This document shows positions 44,041 to 53,088 of a stretch of 64,000 nt of DNA, in pieces. The notes under the pieces are model-generated. The model saw only the letters and a program-made list of their open reading frames with translations, searched no databases and was not told the DNA's origin. This DNA comes from QFNR01 sp043842855 (GTDB lineage: Bacteria > Pseudomonadota > Gammaproteobacteria > Burkholderiales > Neisseriaceae), in the NCBI GenBank assembly GCA_043842855.1, contig JBBPJF010000002.1, forward strand, positions 248,001 to 312,000. The letters run 5' to 3'. Every line of letters begins with the position of its first letter. Within the stretch, counting starts at the first letter, position 1. The translations under genes and the position numbers were made by a program.

Positions 44041-44955
44041 ATGGAGTTAATTAGAATTGGTACACGTTCAAGTTCAGTGGCTTTATGGCAAGCACAGAGA
44101 GTAAAACAGAGCCTTGAAAAACAGGGTTTTCCTTGTCAACTGGTACCTATTAAAGCAGCAGGAGATTTAGATTTAGATCGACCTCTGCACCAAATATCAC
44201 AAACAGGGGCATTTAGTCGAGCTTTGGATCAGGCGCTCCAGGAAGGTTATATAGATGCAGCTGTACATTCGATGAAAGATGTCCCTACCGAACTAAGCTT
44301 AGGGATCAGACAAGCAGCCGTGTTAGAAAGAGGAGATCCGAGTGATGTCCTAGTCTATAAAGGAAATCTTAATTTTCTGGAAGGGCAGGCAACCATCGCG
44401 AGCGGGAGCTTGAGGCGTCGTGCTCAATGGCAAGCGCGTTACCCTCTTCATCGGATGGTAGATATTAGAGGAAATATCCAGAGTCGGCTAGAAAAACTTG
44501 AAGAGAACGCTACTTGGGATGGTACCTTACTATCGCGCGCAGGTTTGGACAGGCTTGGACAAGTGCCAAGGTACCTGCTGACTCTAGATTGGATGATACC
44601 AGCTCCAGCCCAAGGTGCTATTGTAGTCACTGCTAGAGAAGGCGATATCAAAGTTCAGAAAGTTCTTTCCAGACTAAATCATGAGAATACAGCATTTTGT
44701 GTGATCCAAGAGCGCCTTTTTTTGCGTAATCTAGAGGGAGGCTGTTCAGCTCCCGTGGGCGCTTTAGTTAGTTTAGAAGGAAACCAAGTTTTTTTTAGAG
44801 GGGGGCTATTTTCTCTCAAGGGAGAGCAAGCGGTTACTGTAGAGAGGCTAGAAACCCGTCAAAAAGCATATAACCTTGGTGAACGTATGGCGAAAGAGGT
44901 TTTAGGTCGTGGTGGTTCGGAAATCCTAGCAGAAATTAAGCGAGCCTTACGATGA
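44041..44955 (+). CDS. hemC: Hydroxymethylbilane synthase (porphobilinogen deaminase)
   Basis: HemC polymerises four porphobilinogens in haem synthesis. The 304-residue protein has IRIGTRSSSVALWQAQRVK, AVHSMKDVPTELSLGI, SGSLRRRAQWQARYP, RGNIQSRLEKL, and the dipyrromethane-cofactor Cys in LEGGCSAPVGA. The start is ATG 44041. It overlaps hemD by 4 bases, and hemD overlaps hemE, so three consecutive pathway genes are coupled. Confidence 0.96.
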   Translation: MELIRIGTRSSSVALWQAQRVKQSLEKQGFPCQLVPIKAAGDLDLDRPLHQISQTGAFSRALDQALQEGYIDAAVHSMKDVPTELSLGIRQAAVLERGDPSDVLVYKGNLNFLEGQATIASGSLRRRAQWQARYPLHRMVDIRGNIQSRLEKLEENATWDGTLLSRAGLDRLGQVPRYLLTLDWMIPAPAQGAIVVTAREGDIKVQKVLSRLNHENTAFCVIQERLFLRNLEGGCSAPVGALVSLEGNQVFFRGGLFSLKGEQAVTVERLETRQKAYNLGERMAKEVLGRGGSEILAEIKRALR

Positions 44956-45641
44956 TGATGTCCCCTAGTGTTTTATTCACGCAGTCACTGTATCAAGAAG
45001 AAAAAGAGATTTTATCGAGTCACGATATTAATTTTTTCGAGGTGCCCATGATTCAGACTCATTTAGTGGACTTCGTATGGCCAGACGAACAAGTTGATTA
45101 CTTACTGCTAACTAGTCAGAATGCAGTAGCCAGTTTATTAAATCATCCACGAAAAAGTGAAACAAAACATATTCCAGTTTTCTGTGTAGGGAGAAAAACT
45201 AGAGAGCAATTAGAAGTGGCTGGATGGAAGGTTATTAGGTACGCAGATTATGCTAGTGTACTCATAGAAAGTTTTAATCTACTGAAAAACAAAACTATAC
45301 TGTTTTTAGCAGGTAATTTAAGAGGGGAAGAACTAGAAGAATATTTACTGAAGGAGGGTATCAGATTTCAAGTGCAGGTAGTTTATAAAACTCAACTTAC
45401 ACCCAGGTATATAGAAGAAGAGTATGGGGTAGTGGTTTTTTTTAGTCCCTCAGCAGTATTGAGCTTCGCCGAATATAACTCTCTTCAAGACCAATGGGTA
45501 TTTTGTATTGGCAGAAAAACTGCAAGTGCATTAAGCCAAAATAGAAAAATTTTTCTACCAGCTTTCCCTAGTAGAAAAGGGACAATACTACTTTGCGTAG
45601 AAAAATTAAAGCAACGGAGGCGTCCTAAAGAAAATGCTTAA
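44952..45641 (+). CDS. hemD: Uroporphyrinogen-III synthase
   Basis: HemD closes and inverts the tetrapyrrole ring. The sequence is poorly conserved as usual for this family. The length (229), the two-lobed pattern, LLTSQNAVASL, IPVFCVGRKTREQLEVAGW and VVFFSPSAVLSFAEY, ending with VFCIGRKTASAL, support the call, as does its position between hemC and hemE. It starts with overlapping ATGA from hemC. Confidence 0.88.
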   Translation: MMMSPSVLFTQSLYQEEKEILSSHDINFFEVPMIQTHLVDFVWPDEQVDYLLLTSQNAVASLLNHPRKSETKHIPVFCVGRKTREQLEVAGWKVIRYADYASVLIESFNLLKNKTILFLAGNLRGEELEEYLLKEGIRFQVQVVYKTQLTPRYIEEEYGVVVFFSPSAVLSFAEYNSLQDQWVFCIGRKTASALSQNRKIFLPAFPSRKGTILLCVEKLKQRRRPKENA

Positions 45642-46653
45642 AAATGACCTTTTACTGAGAGTATTGAAGCAGGAAATAGTAGAACGTCCACCAGTATGGT
45701 TAATGCGCCAAGCAGGACGATATTTACCAGAATATAGAAAAATTAGGGAAAGATATGATTTTTTCACACGTTGTCGTACCCCAGAATTGGTAGCAGAATT
45801 AACAGTCCAACCCATTGATCGATTGGGGGTGGACGCAGCTATTTTGTTTTCGGATATTTTAGTAGTTCCACAGGCAATGGGTATACCCTTTAAGTTATTA
45901 GAAGATAAAGGACCCTATTTAGATCAGCCTATACGCACTCGGGGGGATGTGGACAGAGTAATAGAGCCTGAAGTTAACAAGAGCTTAGAGTACGTCTTAA
46001 AGGGAATCCAGGCTACCAAAGAGCGTTTGGCAGCTCGAGTCCCTCTGATTGGTTTTGCGGGGGCACCTTGGACTATTTTCTGTTATAGCATAGAAGGTAA
46101 GAGTAGTAAGGATTTTTCAATAGCGAAAGCTTTTGCTTTTGAGTTTCCAGAACTAGCGCATCGTTTGTTAAAAAAGATCACAAAAACTACTACTGCTTAT
46201 TTGGAAGCTCAGGTCCAATCAGGGGTTGAAGTAATTCAGATTTTTGATTCTTGGGGAGGAATACTCTCCCCTAAGGACTACTTAGATTATTCTTGGCGTT
46301 ATATTAGCCCCATTGTAGAGCGACTCGCTAATTTAACACAGGTGATTGTATTTGCTAAGGGAACCTGGTTTGCATTAAATGAGATGGCACAAAGCTCGGC
46401 AGCCGCCTTGGGGATTGATTGGAGCTGTCCAGCCAATGTGGCAAAGCAATTAACTCAAGGAAAAGTTGCTTTACAGGGCAATCTTGATCCCAGTTATTTA
46501 TTAGCTCCCATCCCCACTATACAAAGTGAAGTAAAAAAAATGCTTAAAGATTTTTCAGGGACGCCTTACATAGCTGGTTTAGGTCATGGAATTTTAGCCC
46601 AGACTCCAGTCGAAAACGTTCAAGCCTTTGTAAATGCTGTAAAAGACACCTAG
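45634..46653 (+). CDS. hemE: Uroporphyrinogen decarboxylase
   Basis: HemE decarboxylates the four acetate side chains to give coproporphyrinogen III. The 339-residue protein has the substrate-binding PPVWLMRQAGRYLPEYR, the Asp-containing AAILFSDILVVP, GFAGAPWTIFCY and the QIFDSWGGILSPKDY region. It overlaps hemD by 8 bases. It faces the convergent gene at 46671 across 17 bases, so no separate terminator is visible. Confidence 0.96.
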   Translation: MLKNDLLLRVLKQEIVERPPVWLMRQAGRYLPEYRKIRERYDFFTRCRTPELVAELTVQPIDRLGVDAAILFSDILVVPQAMGIPFKLLEDKGPYLDQPIRTRGDVDRVIEPEVNKSLEYVLKGIQATKERLAARVPLIGFAGAPWTIFCYSIEGKSSKDFSIAKAFAFEFPELAHRLLKKITKTTTAYLEAQVQSGVEVIQIFDSWGGILSPKDYLDYSWRYISPIVERLANLTQVIVFAKGTWFALNEMAQSSAAALGIDWSCPANVAKQLTQGKVALQGNLDPSYLLAPIPTIQSEVKKMLKDFSGTPYIAGLGHGILAQTPVENVQAFVNAVKDT

Positions 46654-46670
46654 CCTCAGCTGTGAAATTT

Positions 46671-47903
46671 TTAGCAAAAATGCTTCAAAAAAGCCCATGG
46701 CCTTCTTTTTTGTAAGTAATCTAAATCATGTTGATTACGATATGCTTCTTTTTCAAAAATAATATTTCGATAAGCTAAGTAGCGATTTCTATATAGGAAT
46801 AAATTAAATACATACTGAAGCAAATAAAGTACATAAAATCCAAGGAAGGCTAATTCCTTTTGTTGAGCTAAGTGAATTTTTTCGTGATTCAGTAAAATGG
46901 GTGAGAGCAGGCTACGGTCTCGGCAGACAATGAAGGGATAGAGTGTAATAGCAGTAAACTTTCGCGGAGTTAAAATTTGACTGAAGATAAGGATGGGAGG
47001 CGTATAGAGTTTGCAAAGACGGTTTGTTAGTAAATAAAGTAGCAAATTTTGCCCTACTTCAAAGTAAGTTAGAAAAGCAGGATTGAAATAGGGTGAAGCG
47101 CTTGTAACCATAGGAGTATTGCGTAGGGTATAAAGCGTAGAGTTTATTTGGGTGCCCATTTTATGTAGGTCTAACCAGTGCGCTATGAGTAGCCCTACTA
47201 CATAAGCGCTTAGGGTGTAGCTGATAATAAGTAATGCAATATTAGATTGTAGAGGCCACAGATTAGTTATGTGCATGCTAGTATAAAGCGTTAACAAAGC
47301 CAGCATGCTTAGCTTTGCTGTAGTGGTTGCTAGTGCTTGAAGAGGTAAATTACTGTTTTTGCATGTGAAAGAGGTGATAACTCCAAAGCTAAACGGTAAA
47401 AATGTCCAAGACAGGTAATGATTGAGCCTAGTTAAATAAAAGAAATGAGGTATTTCTGTGCCTAAAAAGTAGAATGGCCAAGGAAAAAGAAAGGATACGC
47501 TTAAAATAGAAGCGAGAGAAAGAATAGAGACTGCAAGTGGATCTTGCTTGGTGACTAGGCTGAATGCATTGCAATGAAAGGCTGTGGGCCCACTAGCCAA
47601 TAAGATTAGCTGTAAAGCTACCTCTTGTGCTGGATCGAAAGTAACAATCCAAATTAATGCCAGGCAGGGGAGAATTAAGTGGGAAAGAAATAGTGCCAGT
47701 AGAAGCTTATAAAAGGATTGACTTGGGCCCTCTGGTCTAGACCAACTAACAGTGCAGCCTAGAGCATACATCATGAGTGCCAGCATAAATAGAGTGCTAT
47801 CCTGAGCCCATAGAAACCACATTGGCTTTAGTAAGGCCATGAAAAAGGAAATAAGTATAGCTAGGCTAAACTGGCAGTCGGTAAGCTTCCTAAAAAATAA
47901 CAT
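46671..47903 (-). CDS. Bile-acid:sodium-symporter-like protein fused to a HEXXH domain
   Basis: The protein has about 410 residues. Residues 1-300 form about nine hydrophobic helices and resemble the BASS/SBF transporter fold (MMYALGCTVSW, ILLASGPTAFHCNAFSL, FNPAFLTYF). From about residue 305 a different domain follows: the zinc-like motif NHEKIHLAQQKE (HEKIH at 46886-46872), a hydrophobic helix, then YRNRYLAYRNIIFEKEAY and ending WAFLKHF. That C-terminal part resembles a short protein family I know from Bacteroidetes. ATG 47903 is preferred over a TTG at 47912; no SD is obvious. The fusion suggests transfer of the C-terminal domain; function unknown. Confidence 0.7.
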   Translation of the reverse strand: MLFFRKLTDCQFSLAILISFFMALLKPMWFLWAQDSTLFMLALMMYALGCTVSWSRPEGPSQSFYKLLLALFLSHLILPCLALIWIVTFDPAQEVALQLILLASGPTAFHCNAFSLVTKQDPLAVSILSLASILSVSFLFPWPFYFLGTEIPHFFYLTRLNHYLSWTFLPFSFGVITSFTCKNSNLPLQALATTTAKLSMLALLTLYTSMHITNLWPLQSNIALLIISYTLSAYVVGLLIAHWLDLHKMGTQINSTLYTLRNTPMVTSASPYFNPAFLTYFEVGQNLLLYLLTNRLCKLYTPPILIFSQILTPRKFTAITLYPFIVCRDRSLLSPILLNHEKIHLAQQKELAFLGFYVLYLLQYVFNLFLYRNRYLAYRNIIFEKEAYRNQHDLDYLQKRRPWAFLKHFC

Positions 47904-47977
47904 AATAGTCAATCAGTTAGTTTCTAATGATGCAGCCAGCTCGTATAACTCAACTTGTTTTAGGATCAGGTGCTACG

Positions 47978-49234
47978 CTATTTTACCTGCTTTAATAGGA
48001 GCGCATAATAAAAGCCATCGGTATGGATATCAGGCAGAATTTGATGTTCCTTCAAGAGGATAGCATCAGAATTTCTAGTTAAAAATTTTTGGAGTTGATG
48101 TTGGTTTTCCTCAGCAAAGATAGAACAGGTAGAGAGCAACATTTTTCCTGTATTTTTCAAGCAATACCATAGGCTATCTAGAAGTTGTATTTGCTGTTTA
48201 GCTAAGTTAATAGGATCGTTTGGCTTACGCAGCCAGCGAATATCTGGATTTCTTTTCACAACCCCAGAAGCTGTGCAAGGCACATCAGCTAAGATGTAAT
48301 CAAATGGGCGAGCATCCCACCACTCTTCAGGTGTAGCTGCATTAGCACAGTGGATGGTGGCAGACAGTTGCAGGCGTTTTAGATTAGCTTCTAATTTTTG
48401 TAGTCGCTGAGCGTTAATGTCTAAGGCGACTAGTTCGCAATCAGCCCATTCGAGCAAATGGGTAGTTTTACCACCGGGAGCTGCACAGGCATCTAATACG
48501 TAGGCATTTTGGGTTACATTCAACAATTTAGCTGCTTGTTGTGCCCCCCAGTCTTGTAGGGTAACGTATCCCTCAAAAAAATAGGGGATTTCTTCTACTG
48601 CCATTGGCTTGAGGAGTTGAATAGTTATGCCTTCATGCATTGCAACTGCAATAGATTGACGTTCTAGTATACTCAGATAATCTAAAGGGTTAATTTTTCG
48701 TTGGTTAACCCTCAAAGTCAGAGGAGGTCTGTGCTGATAGGCTTCAAGGATGCTCAGATAGCTGTTTGGATAGTCTTTTTCTAAGCGTTTAATCCACCAG
48801 AGCGGTAAGTTGTAGTGTACTTCTTTTGCTTTGCTAAGGAGAGGATAGAGAAAGGGCTTTTCTCTCAAAAACCTCCTCAGCAGAGCATTGACCAGTTTTT
48901 TATATCGTTCTTGTCGCCAGGTATGGACTAAAGTAACACTATCATTCACTACAGCATAGGAAGGTACGTGTGTATAGGCAAGTTGATAGAACGCGGATAA
49001 TAACAGTAGATAAATATCTCTAGAGTTGATTGGGCTGGTGAGGTACTGTTTTAGCCAATAATCTAAAGTTTTGTAATAGCGTAGGGTTCCATAAACTACT
49101 TCTTGAATAGATGCTATTTCTTCAGCTGGAGCCAAATACAAGTAGCGACCGAACGCCTGTTTTAAATTATGTCCTTCTATCAGTACAGATTTGAGCAGCT
49201 TAATAATAATTGGCTGCCTTTGTTTTTGCCCCAA
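47978..49234 (-). CDS. rsmB: 16S rRNA (cytosine(967)-C(5))-methyltransferase
   Basis: RsmB (Sun/Fmu) methylates C967 of 16S rRNA. The 418-residue protein has an N-terminal NusB-like domain (about 1-140). The SAM-dependent methyltransferase carries VLDACAAPGGKTTHLLEW, ADVPCTASGVVKRNPDIRW (motif IV Cys) and the catalytic Cys motif VI, LLSTCSIF. The start is TTG 49234 with AGGAG eight bases upstream; no ATG gives the family N-terminus. It follows fmt closely, in one operon with def and fmt. Confidence 0.94.
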   Translation of the reverse strand: MGQKQRQPIIIKLLKSVLIEGHNLKQAFGRYLYLAPAEEIASIQEVVYGTLRYYKTLDYWLKQYLTSPINSRDIYLLLLSAFYQLAYTHVPSYAVVNDSVTLVHTWRQERYKKLVNALLRRFLREKPFLYPLLSKAKEVHYNLPLWWIKRLEKDYPNSYLSILEAYQHRPPLTLRVNQRKINPLDYLSILERQSIAVAMHEGITIQLLKPMAVEEIPYFFEGYVTLQDWGAQQAAKLLNVTQNAYVLDACAAPGGKTTHLLEWADCELVALDINAQRLQKLEANLKRLQLSATIHCANAATPEEWWDARPFDYILADVPCTASGVVKRNPDIRWLRKPNDPINLAKQQIQLLDSLWYCLKNTGKMLLSTCSIFAEENQHQLQKFLTRNSDAILLKEHQILPDIHTDGFYYALLLKQVK

Positions 49235-49263
49235 TCAAATTACTCCTATTATTCCCCCACTCC

Positions 49264-50187
49264 TTAACTCAGTAACTGACCGCTTCGAATAGAATAACCT
49301 CTTAGGAATTCCCCTACGGGAAGCTTCTTAGAACCCGGCTTTTGTAGTAATTCTAATAGTAGGCTATCTTGACCCGTAGCCACTTCAATCCCAGTTTCTG
49401 TAACCGAAAGTACCAGTCCCGGCTTTGCCACTACGCCGGAGTTTAATACACGAGCTTGCCAGATTTTTAACTCTTGTCCCATCAATTTGGTTTTAGCCAC
49501 AGGGAAAGGATTAAAAGCTCTAATCTTTCTATTAATGGTAATCGCTGTTTGATTCCAATCGATCCAAGCTTCCTCTTTACTAAGTTTAGAAGCATAAGTA
49601 ACTCCTTGTTCAGGCTGTGGAATTGGCTTCCAGTGCGGTGCACTAGTAAGAACTTCTAGGCAAAGGCGGGCACCAAGGACCTGCAATTTTTCATGTAAGC
49701 TATTTGCATCCTCTAGTTCATCAATAGCTATTGCTTCGCTGGCTAGCAGTGGTCCGGAATCCAGCTCTCTTTCCATCTGAAGGATAGAAATACCTGTATA
49801 GCTATCTCCAGCTTCGATAGCACGTTGAATAGGAGCTGCTCCTCTCCAACGTGGTAACAAAGAAGCGTGTATGTTAATACACCCGTAACGTGGCAGCTTT
49901 AAAATGGAAAGTGGCAAAATTAGGCCATACGCGACAACTACCATTAGGTCAGGCTGATAGGCGCGTAACTGAGCCAGGATCCCTTCTTGTGTAAGGGAGG
50001 AAGGTTGTAAAACAGGGATAGCTGCTTGCTGAGCCTGACGTTTTACCTCACTAGGTTTAAAAGTCATGCCTCGCCCCTGTCTTTGATCAGGCCTGGTGAG
50101 GACCGCTACCACATTGATGGAGTGCGCCAGAAATTCTGTGAGTATATGGGCAGCAAAGCTGGGTGTACCGGCAAAAATAATCTTCAT
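49264..50187 (-). CDS. fmt: Methionyl-tRNA formyltransferase
   Basis: Fmt formylates initiator Met-tRNA. The 307-residue protein begins IIFAGTPSFAAHIL and has HASLLPRWRGAAPIQRAI and GDSYTGISILQMERELDSGP, plus the C-terminal domain with FNPFPVA. Its ATG overlaps the def stop (TAATG), so def and fmt are coupled, as commonly seen. Their products act at opposite ends of the same formyl-Met cycle. Confidence 0.96.
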   Translation of the reverse strand: MKIIFAGTPSFAAHILTEFLAHSINVVAVLTRPDQRQGRGMTFKPSEVKRQAQQAAIPVLQPSSLTQEGILAQLRAYQPDLMVVVAYGLILPLSILKLPRYGCINIHASLLPRWRGAAPIQRAIEAGDSYTGISILQMERELDSGPLLASEAIAIDELEDANSLHEKLQVLGARLCLEVLTSAPHWKPIPQPEQGVTYASKLSKEEAWIDWNQTAITINRKIRAFNPFPVAKTKLMGQELKIWQARVLNSGVVAKPGLVLSVTETGIEVATGQDSLLLELLQKPGSKKLPVGEFLRGYSIRSGQLLS

Positions 50188-50696
50188 TAACTTATTGGCT
50201 CTTTTTTTGCTTGCTTCAAAAGTCTAGTTTCAATTCTCATTTGTTTTAACTGAGAGAGGTACTCAATAAAGAGTTTTCCATTGAGATGGTCTATCTCATG
50301 TTGCACACACTTAGCCAAAAGACCATCAGCCTCCAATTCAAAAAACTTGCCCCATCCATCTTGAGCCCTAATACCCACACGTTCTGCACGTGTAACTAGT
50401 TCATAGACACCGGGCACTGATAGGCAACCTTCTTCCTCAGTCACGGATCCTTCAGCAAAAGTAATTTCTGGGTTAACCAGTACTAAGGGCGAATTTCTAT
50501 GCTCTGAAACGTCAATGACTACGATTCTGACATGGTAATCCACCTGGGTAGCAGCCAGTCCTACTCCCTTGAGCTCATACATGGTATCAAACATATCGGA
50601 AATTAGTTGTCTAGTGGAGTCATCTATTTCTGTTACGGGGCGCGCCACAAGCCCTAAATTAGGATGTGGATGCTTCAAAACGTTTAAAATAGCCAT
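50187..50696 (-). CDS. def: Peptide deformylase
   Basis: Def removes N-terminal formyl groups from nascent proteins. The 169-residue protein carries all three motifs: GVGLAATQVD, EEGCLSVPG with the metal Cys, and QHEIDHLNG with two metal His and the catalytic Glu. It heads the minus-strand def-fmt-rsmB run and is divergent from the LysM-family gene. Confidence 0.97.
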   Translation of the reverse strand: MAILNVLKHPHPNLGLVARPVTEIDDSTRQLISDMFDTMYELKGVGLAATQVDYHVRIVVIDVSEHRNSPLVLVNPEITFAEGSVTEEEGCLSVPGVYELVTRAERVGIRAQDGWGKFFELEADGLLAKCVQHEIDHLNGKLFIEYLSQLKQMRIETRLLKQAKKEPIS

Positions 50697-50772
50697 ATCA
50701 AACCTTAATTTATAGATGGGTTAAAAATTAACAGAATACCGAACTAAACACACGTTTTCCTTTATCCATTTT

Positions 50773-50781
50773 TGCTATAAT
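50773..50781 (+). promoter_or_regulatory. Extended -10 promoter of the 50.8 kb operon
   Basis: TGC-TATAAT (50773-50781) is a perfect consensus -10 with the extended TG. It is about 80 bases upstream of the LysM-family gene and points at it. The -35 region is weak, as expected for an extended -10 promoter. It probably drives the LysM-family gene, dprA and smg. Confidence 0.6.
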
Positions 50782-50860
50782 GCGAGCTGGTCTCTATGCC
50801 AAAGCTATGCTGCTTTTGCTTTGCGTTGGTTTTTTCTAAAATTAGTAAAGGATGGGTACA

Positions 50861-51934
50861 ATGACAAAAAATCCCTTTCTCATGGCGGGCTTTCTCTCAA
50901 TTTTCCTCCTTGGCGCTTCTCAGGTTGAAGGCAAAGCCCCCAGTGCTGGCTCAAATTATAAAAATTTCAGCAGTAGCGGGCAAGCTTTGTCAAGGAGTAA
51001 ACCTATCATTAAGCTCTATCCTCAAATGAGAAGAGATTCAGAAGCTAGCCTTACCGCCTTTCCTATTCATCTGGTTGAAGCTTTTATGCATTCAGTCGCC
51101 GTAGCAGATGAAATTACTTTAGAGAAAGCCCCTCGTATACTGGGTAACGAGAAAAATACCTATTTTTATAGTTTAGGCGATCGAATCTATGTTGAAGGGG
51201 TGGCGCCGCCAGGACGTTACTTAATTTATCGTATCAACCAGGACATCATCGATCCAGAAACCGGGCGATTATTAGGAAAGGAAATTGTTTATAGTGGAGA
51301 GGCGAAAACTATCGAGCCTCGAGATGAGACAAAGGTGTTGATAAGAGATGCTAAGTCGAGAGAATTTCTGCCTAAGGATAAGCGTTACAATGGTACTATG
51401 TGGTTCGGTAGTAAAGCACCTAATTTTGCAAAATTTCCAGCAGAGAGAGCGAAACCCATGGTCATTACTAATTTAACCTCAGAAGTTAGGGCTGGAGACC
51501 GATTACTCAAAGTACCAGAAACTAGTAATGCGCGTTTCGATTTCACTGTGCATGCAGCACCTTCCGGACTTAGGGCTCGTGTAGTGCATGTATTTGAGGG
51601 TTTAGCAGGACAGCATATAGGAAAATACCAAAGCATTCTATTTAATAAAGGGAAAGAGGATGGGGTAGAGAGAGGGGCTTTGGTTTATTTGTACGAAAAA
51701 GTGCCTTATCATGCTCTGGGTAATACCGAAAATTCAAGAAAATTAGCACTCAGAAACTGGGTATACCCTGTTCACCTCATAGGAAAAGCTTTAGTCTATA
51801 GTAATTCTAAGCATCTAGCATATGCATTGGTATTGGAGAACTATGATGGAAGCTATTTGAAAGCGGGAGATCTAGTGTTAGATTCACAGCAGCGCGACTT
51901 AGAGGATGTACCAGAGTATGAACCTAGGGGGTAA
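50861..51934 (+). CDS. Betaproteobacterial LysM-family protein lacking the LysM domain
   Basis: The protein has about 357 residues: a signal peptide (about 1-22), a short Ser-rich spacer, then the family-specific C-terminal region. That region begins KPIIKLYPQMRRD and includes EKAPRILGNEKNTYFYSLGD, IYVEGV, and VRAGDRLL. Homologues before dprA in Betaproteobacteria carry an N-terminal LysM peptidoglycan-binding domain between the signal peptide and this region. Here nothing with the usual GDTLW pattern is present, so the domain is deleted. ATG 50861 has AAAGG nine bases upstream; ATG 50852 is an alternative. It forms an operon with dprA and smg. Confidence 0.82.
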   Translation: MTKNPFLMAGFLSIFLLGASQVEGKAPSAGSNYKNFSSSGQALSRSKPIIKLYPQMRRDSEASLTAFPIHLVEAFMHSVAVADEITLEKAPRILGNEKNTYFYSLGDRIYVEGVAPPGRYLIYRINQDIIDPETGRLLGKEIVYSGEAKTIEPRDETKVLIRDAKSREFLPKDKRYNGTMWFGSKAPNFAKFPAERAKPMVITNLTSEVRAGDRLLKVPETSNARFDFTVHAAPSGLRARVVHVFEGLAGQHIGKYQSILFNKGKEDGVERGALVYLYEKVPYHALGNTENSRKLALRNWVYPVHLIGKALVYSNSKHLAYALVLENYDGSYLKAGDLVLDSQQRDLEDVPEYEPRG

Positions 51935-51946
51935 CTTAAATAGCTT

Positions 51947-53065
51947 ATGCCTGCTGAAGTAGAGTTAAGGGCCTATCTTACTTTGGCCTTTACCCCGCAT
52001 TTGGGGGCGATTAGTTTTTTAAAACTACTTCAGCAATTCCAGCTGCCATCACGAGTATTAAGCTTACCCTACGAACAGGTGCAATCCTTTATTGAAAAAC
52101 CAAAGCTAGTCGCTCCTCATTGGAGAAATCCAAAAATTGAGTTAGAGCTGGTTGGTCCAGCACTTGATTGGCTTGATCCTGTCCAAAAGCGATATATCAT
52201 TACCTTACTCGATGACAATTATCCTTTGGAATTGAGTCAAATCTACTCGCCACCTCCGGTACTTTTTATGAGGGGGAACTTGTCACTGCTCTCAAAACAG
52301 AAAGTGGCGGTTGTGGGTAGCAGATCTCCAACGCCTCAAGGTAGGACTATTGCGACTCAAACTGCACGAGAACTAAGCCAATATAATTATTGCGTAGTTT
52401 CAGGTATGGCCTCGGGAATTGACACAGCAGCTCATCAAGGATCACTTTTGGATTCAGGCTCTACCATTGCAGTACTGGGTACCGGTATTGATTTAGTCTA
52501 TCCAAGAGCTAATCATGCGTTAGCCCACCAAATTGCGGAGGGCGGCTTACTAATTTCCGAGTTCCCGCTTGGAACTAAAGCAAACTCTATTCATTTCCCA
52601 ATTCGAAATCGAGTTATAGCAGGATTATCTTTAGGCACTGTAGTGGTAGAAGCAACCATAAAATCCGGTTCTCTCATCACAGCGCGGCTAGCAATGGAGT
52701 ATGGGAGAGAGGTTATGGCTTTCCCCGGTTCTATTTTTAATCCTCAAAGTAAGGGCACACATTATCTTATCCGCGAAGGGGCAAAGCTGGTTGAAACAAC
52801 CCGAGAAATTATAGAAGAATTTGGGAAATCTGATTATAATGGATCCATGCTCAATACCGAAGCCCAGTCCTCAACTAAACTCCAGGTGGACTCTCTAACT
52901 AAGAGAGTATTGGAGGCGATGGATAGCCGGCTTATCCATCCGGATGAAATTTCTCAATTACTCCAACTAGAAACGGAAAAGGTTTACAGCATGCTGATTT
53001 GCCTAGAACTCGAAGGAGTAGTGCAAAGAACTTCAGGAGGGCGTTTTCAAAGGGTTATTTTTTGA
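51947..53065 (+). CDS. dprA: DNA-processing protein DprA
   Basis: DprA loads RecA on incoming single-stranded DNA during natural transformation. The 372-residue protein has the Rossmann-like core: VVGSRSPTPQG, SGMASGIDTAAHQGSL, VLGTGIDLVYPR, PLGTKANSIHFPIRNR and SGSLITARLAMEYGREVMAFPG. A C-terminal winged-helix domain (about 305-370) is present. It follows the LysM-family gene by 12 bases. Presence of dprA does not prove competence; no com genes are in the window. Confidence 0.95.
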   Translation: MPAEVELRAYLTLAFTPHLGAISFLKLLQQFQLPSRVLSLPYEQVQSFIEKPKLVAPHWRNPKIELELVGPALDWLDPVQKRYIITLLDDNYPLELSQIYSPPPVLFMRGNLSLLSKQKVAVVGSRSPTPQGRTIATQTARELSQYNYCVVSGMASGIDTAAHQGSLLDSGSTIAVLGTGIDLVYPRANHALAHQIAEGGLLISEFPLGTKANSIHFPIRNRVIAGLSLGTVVVEATIKSGSLITARLAMEYGREVMAFPGSIFNPQSKGTHYLIREGAKLVETTREIIEEFGKSDYNGSMLNTEAQSSTKLQVDSLTKRVLEAMDSRLIHPDEISQLLQLETEKVYSMLICLELEGVVQRTSGGRFQRVIF

Positions 53066-53088
53066 AGGTTCTTGTAAAGGAGGCCGCT

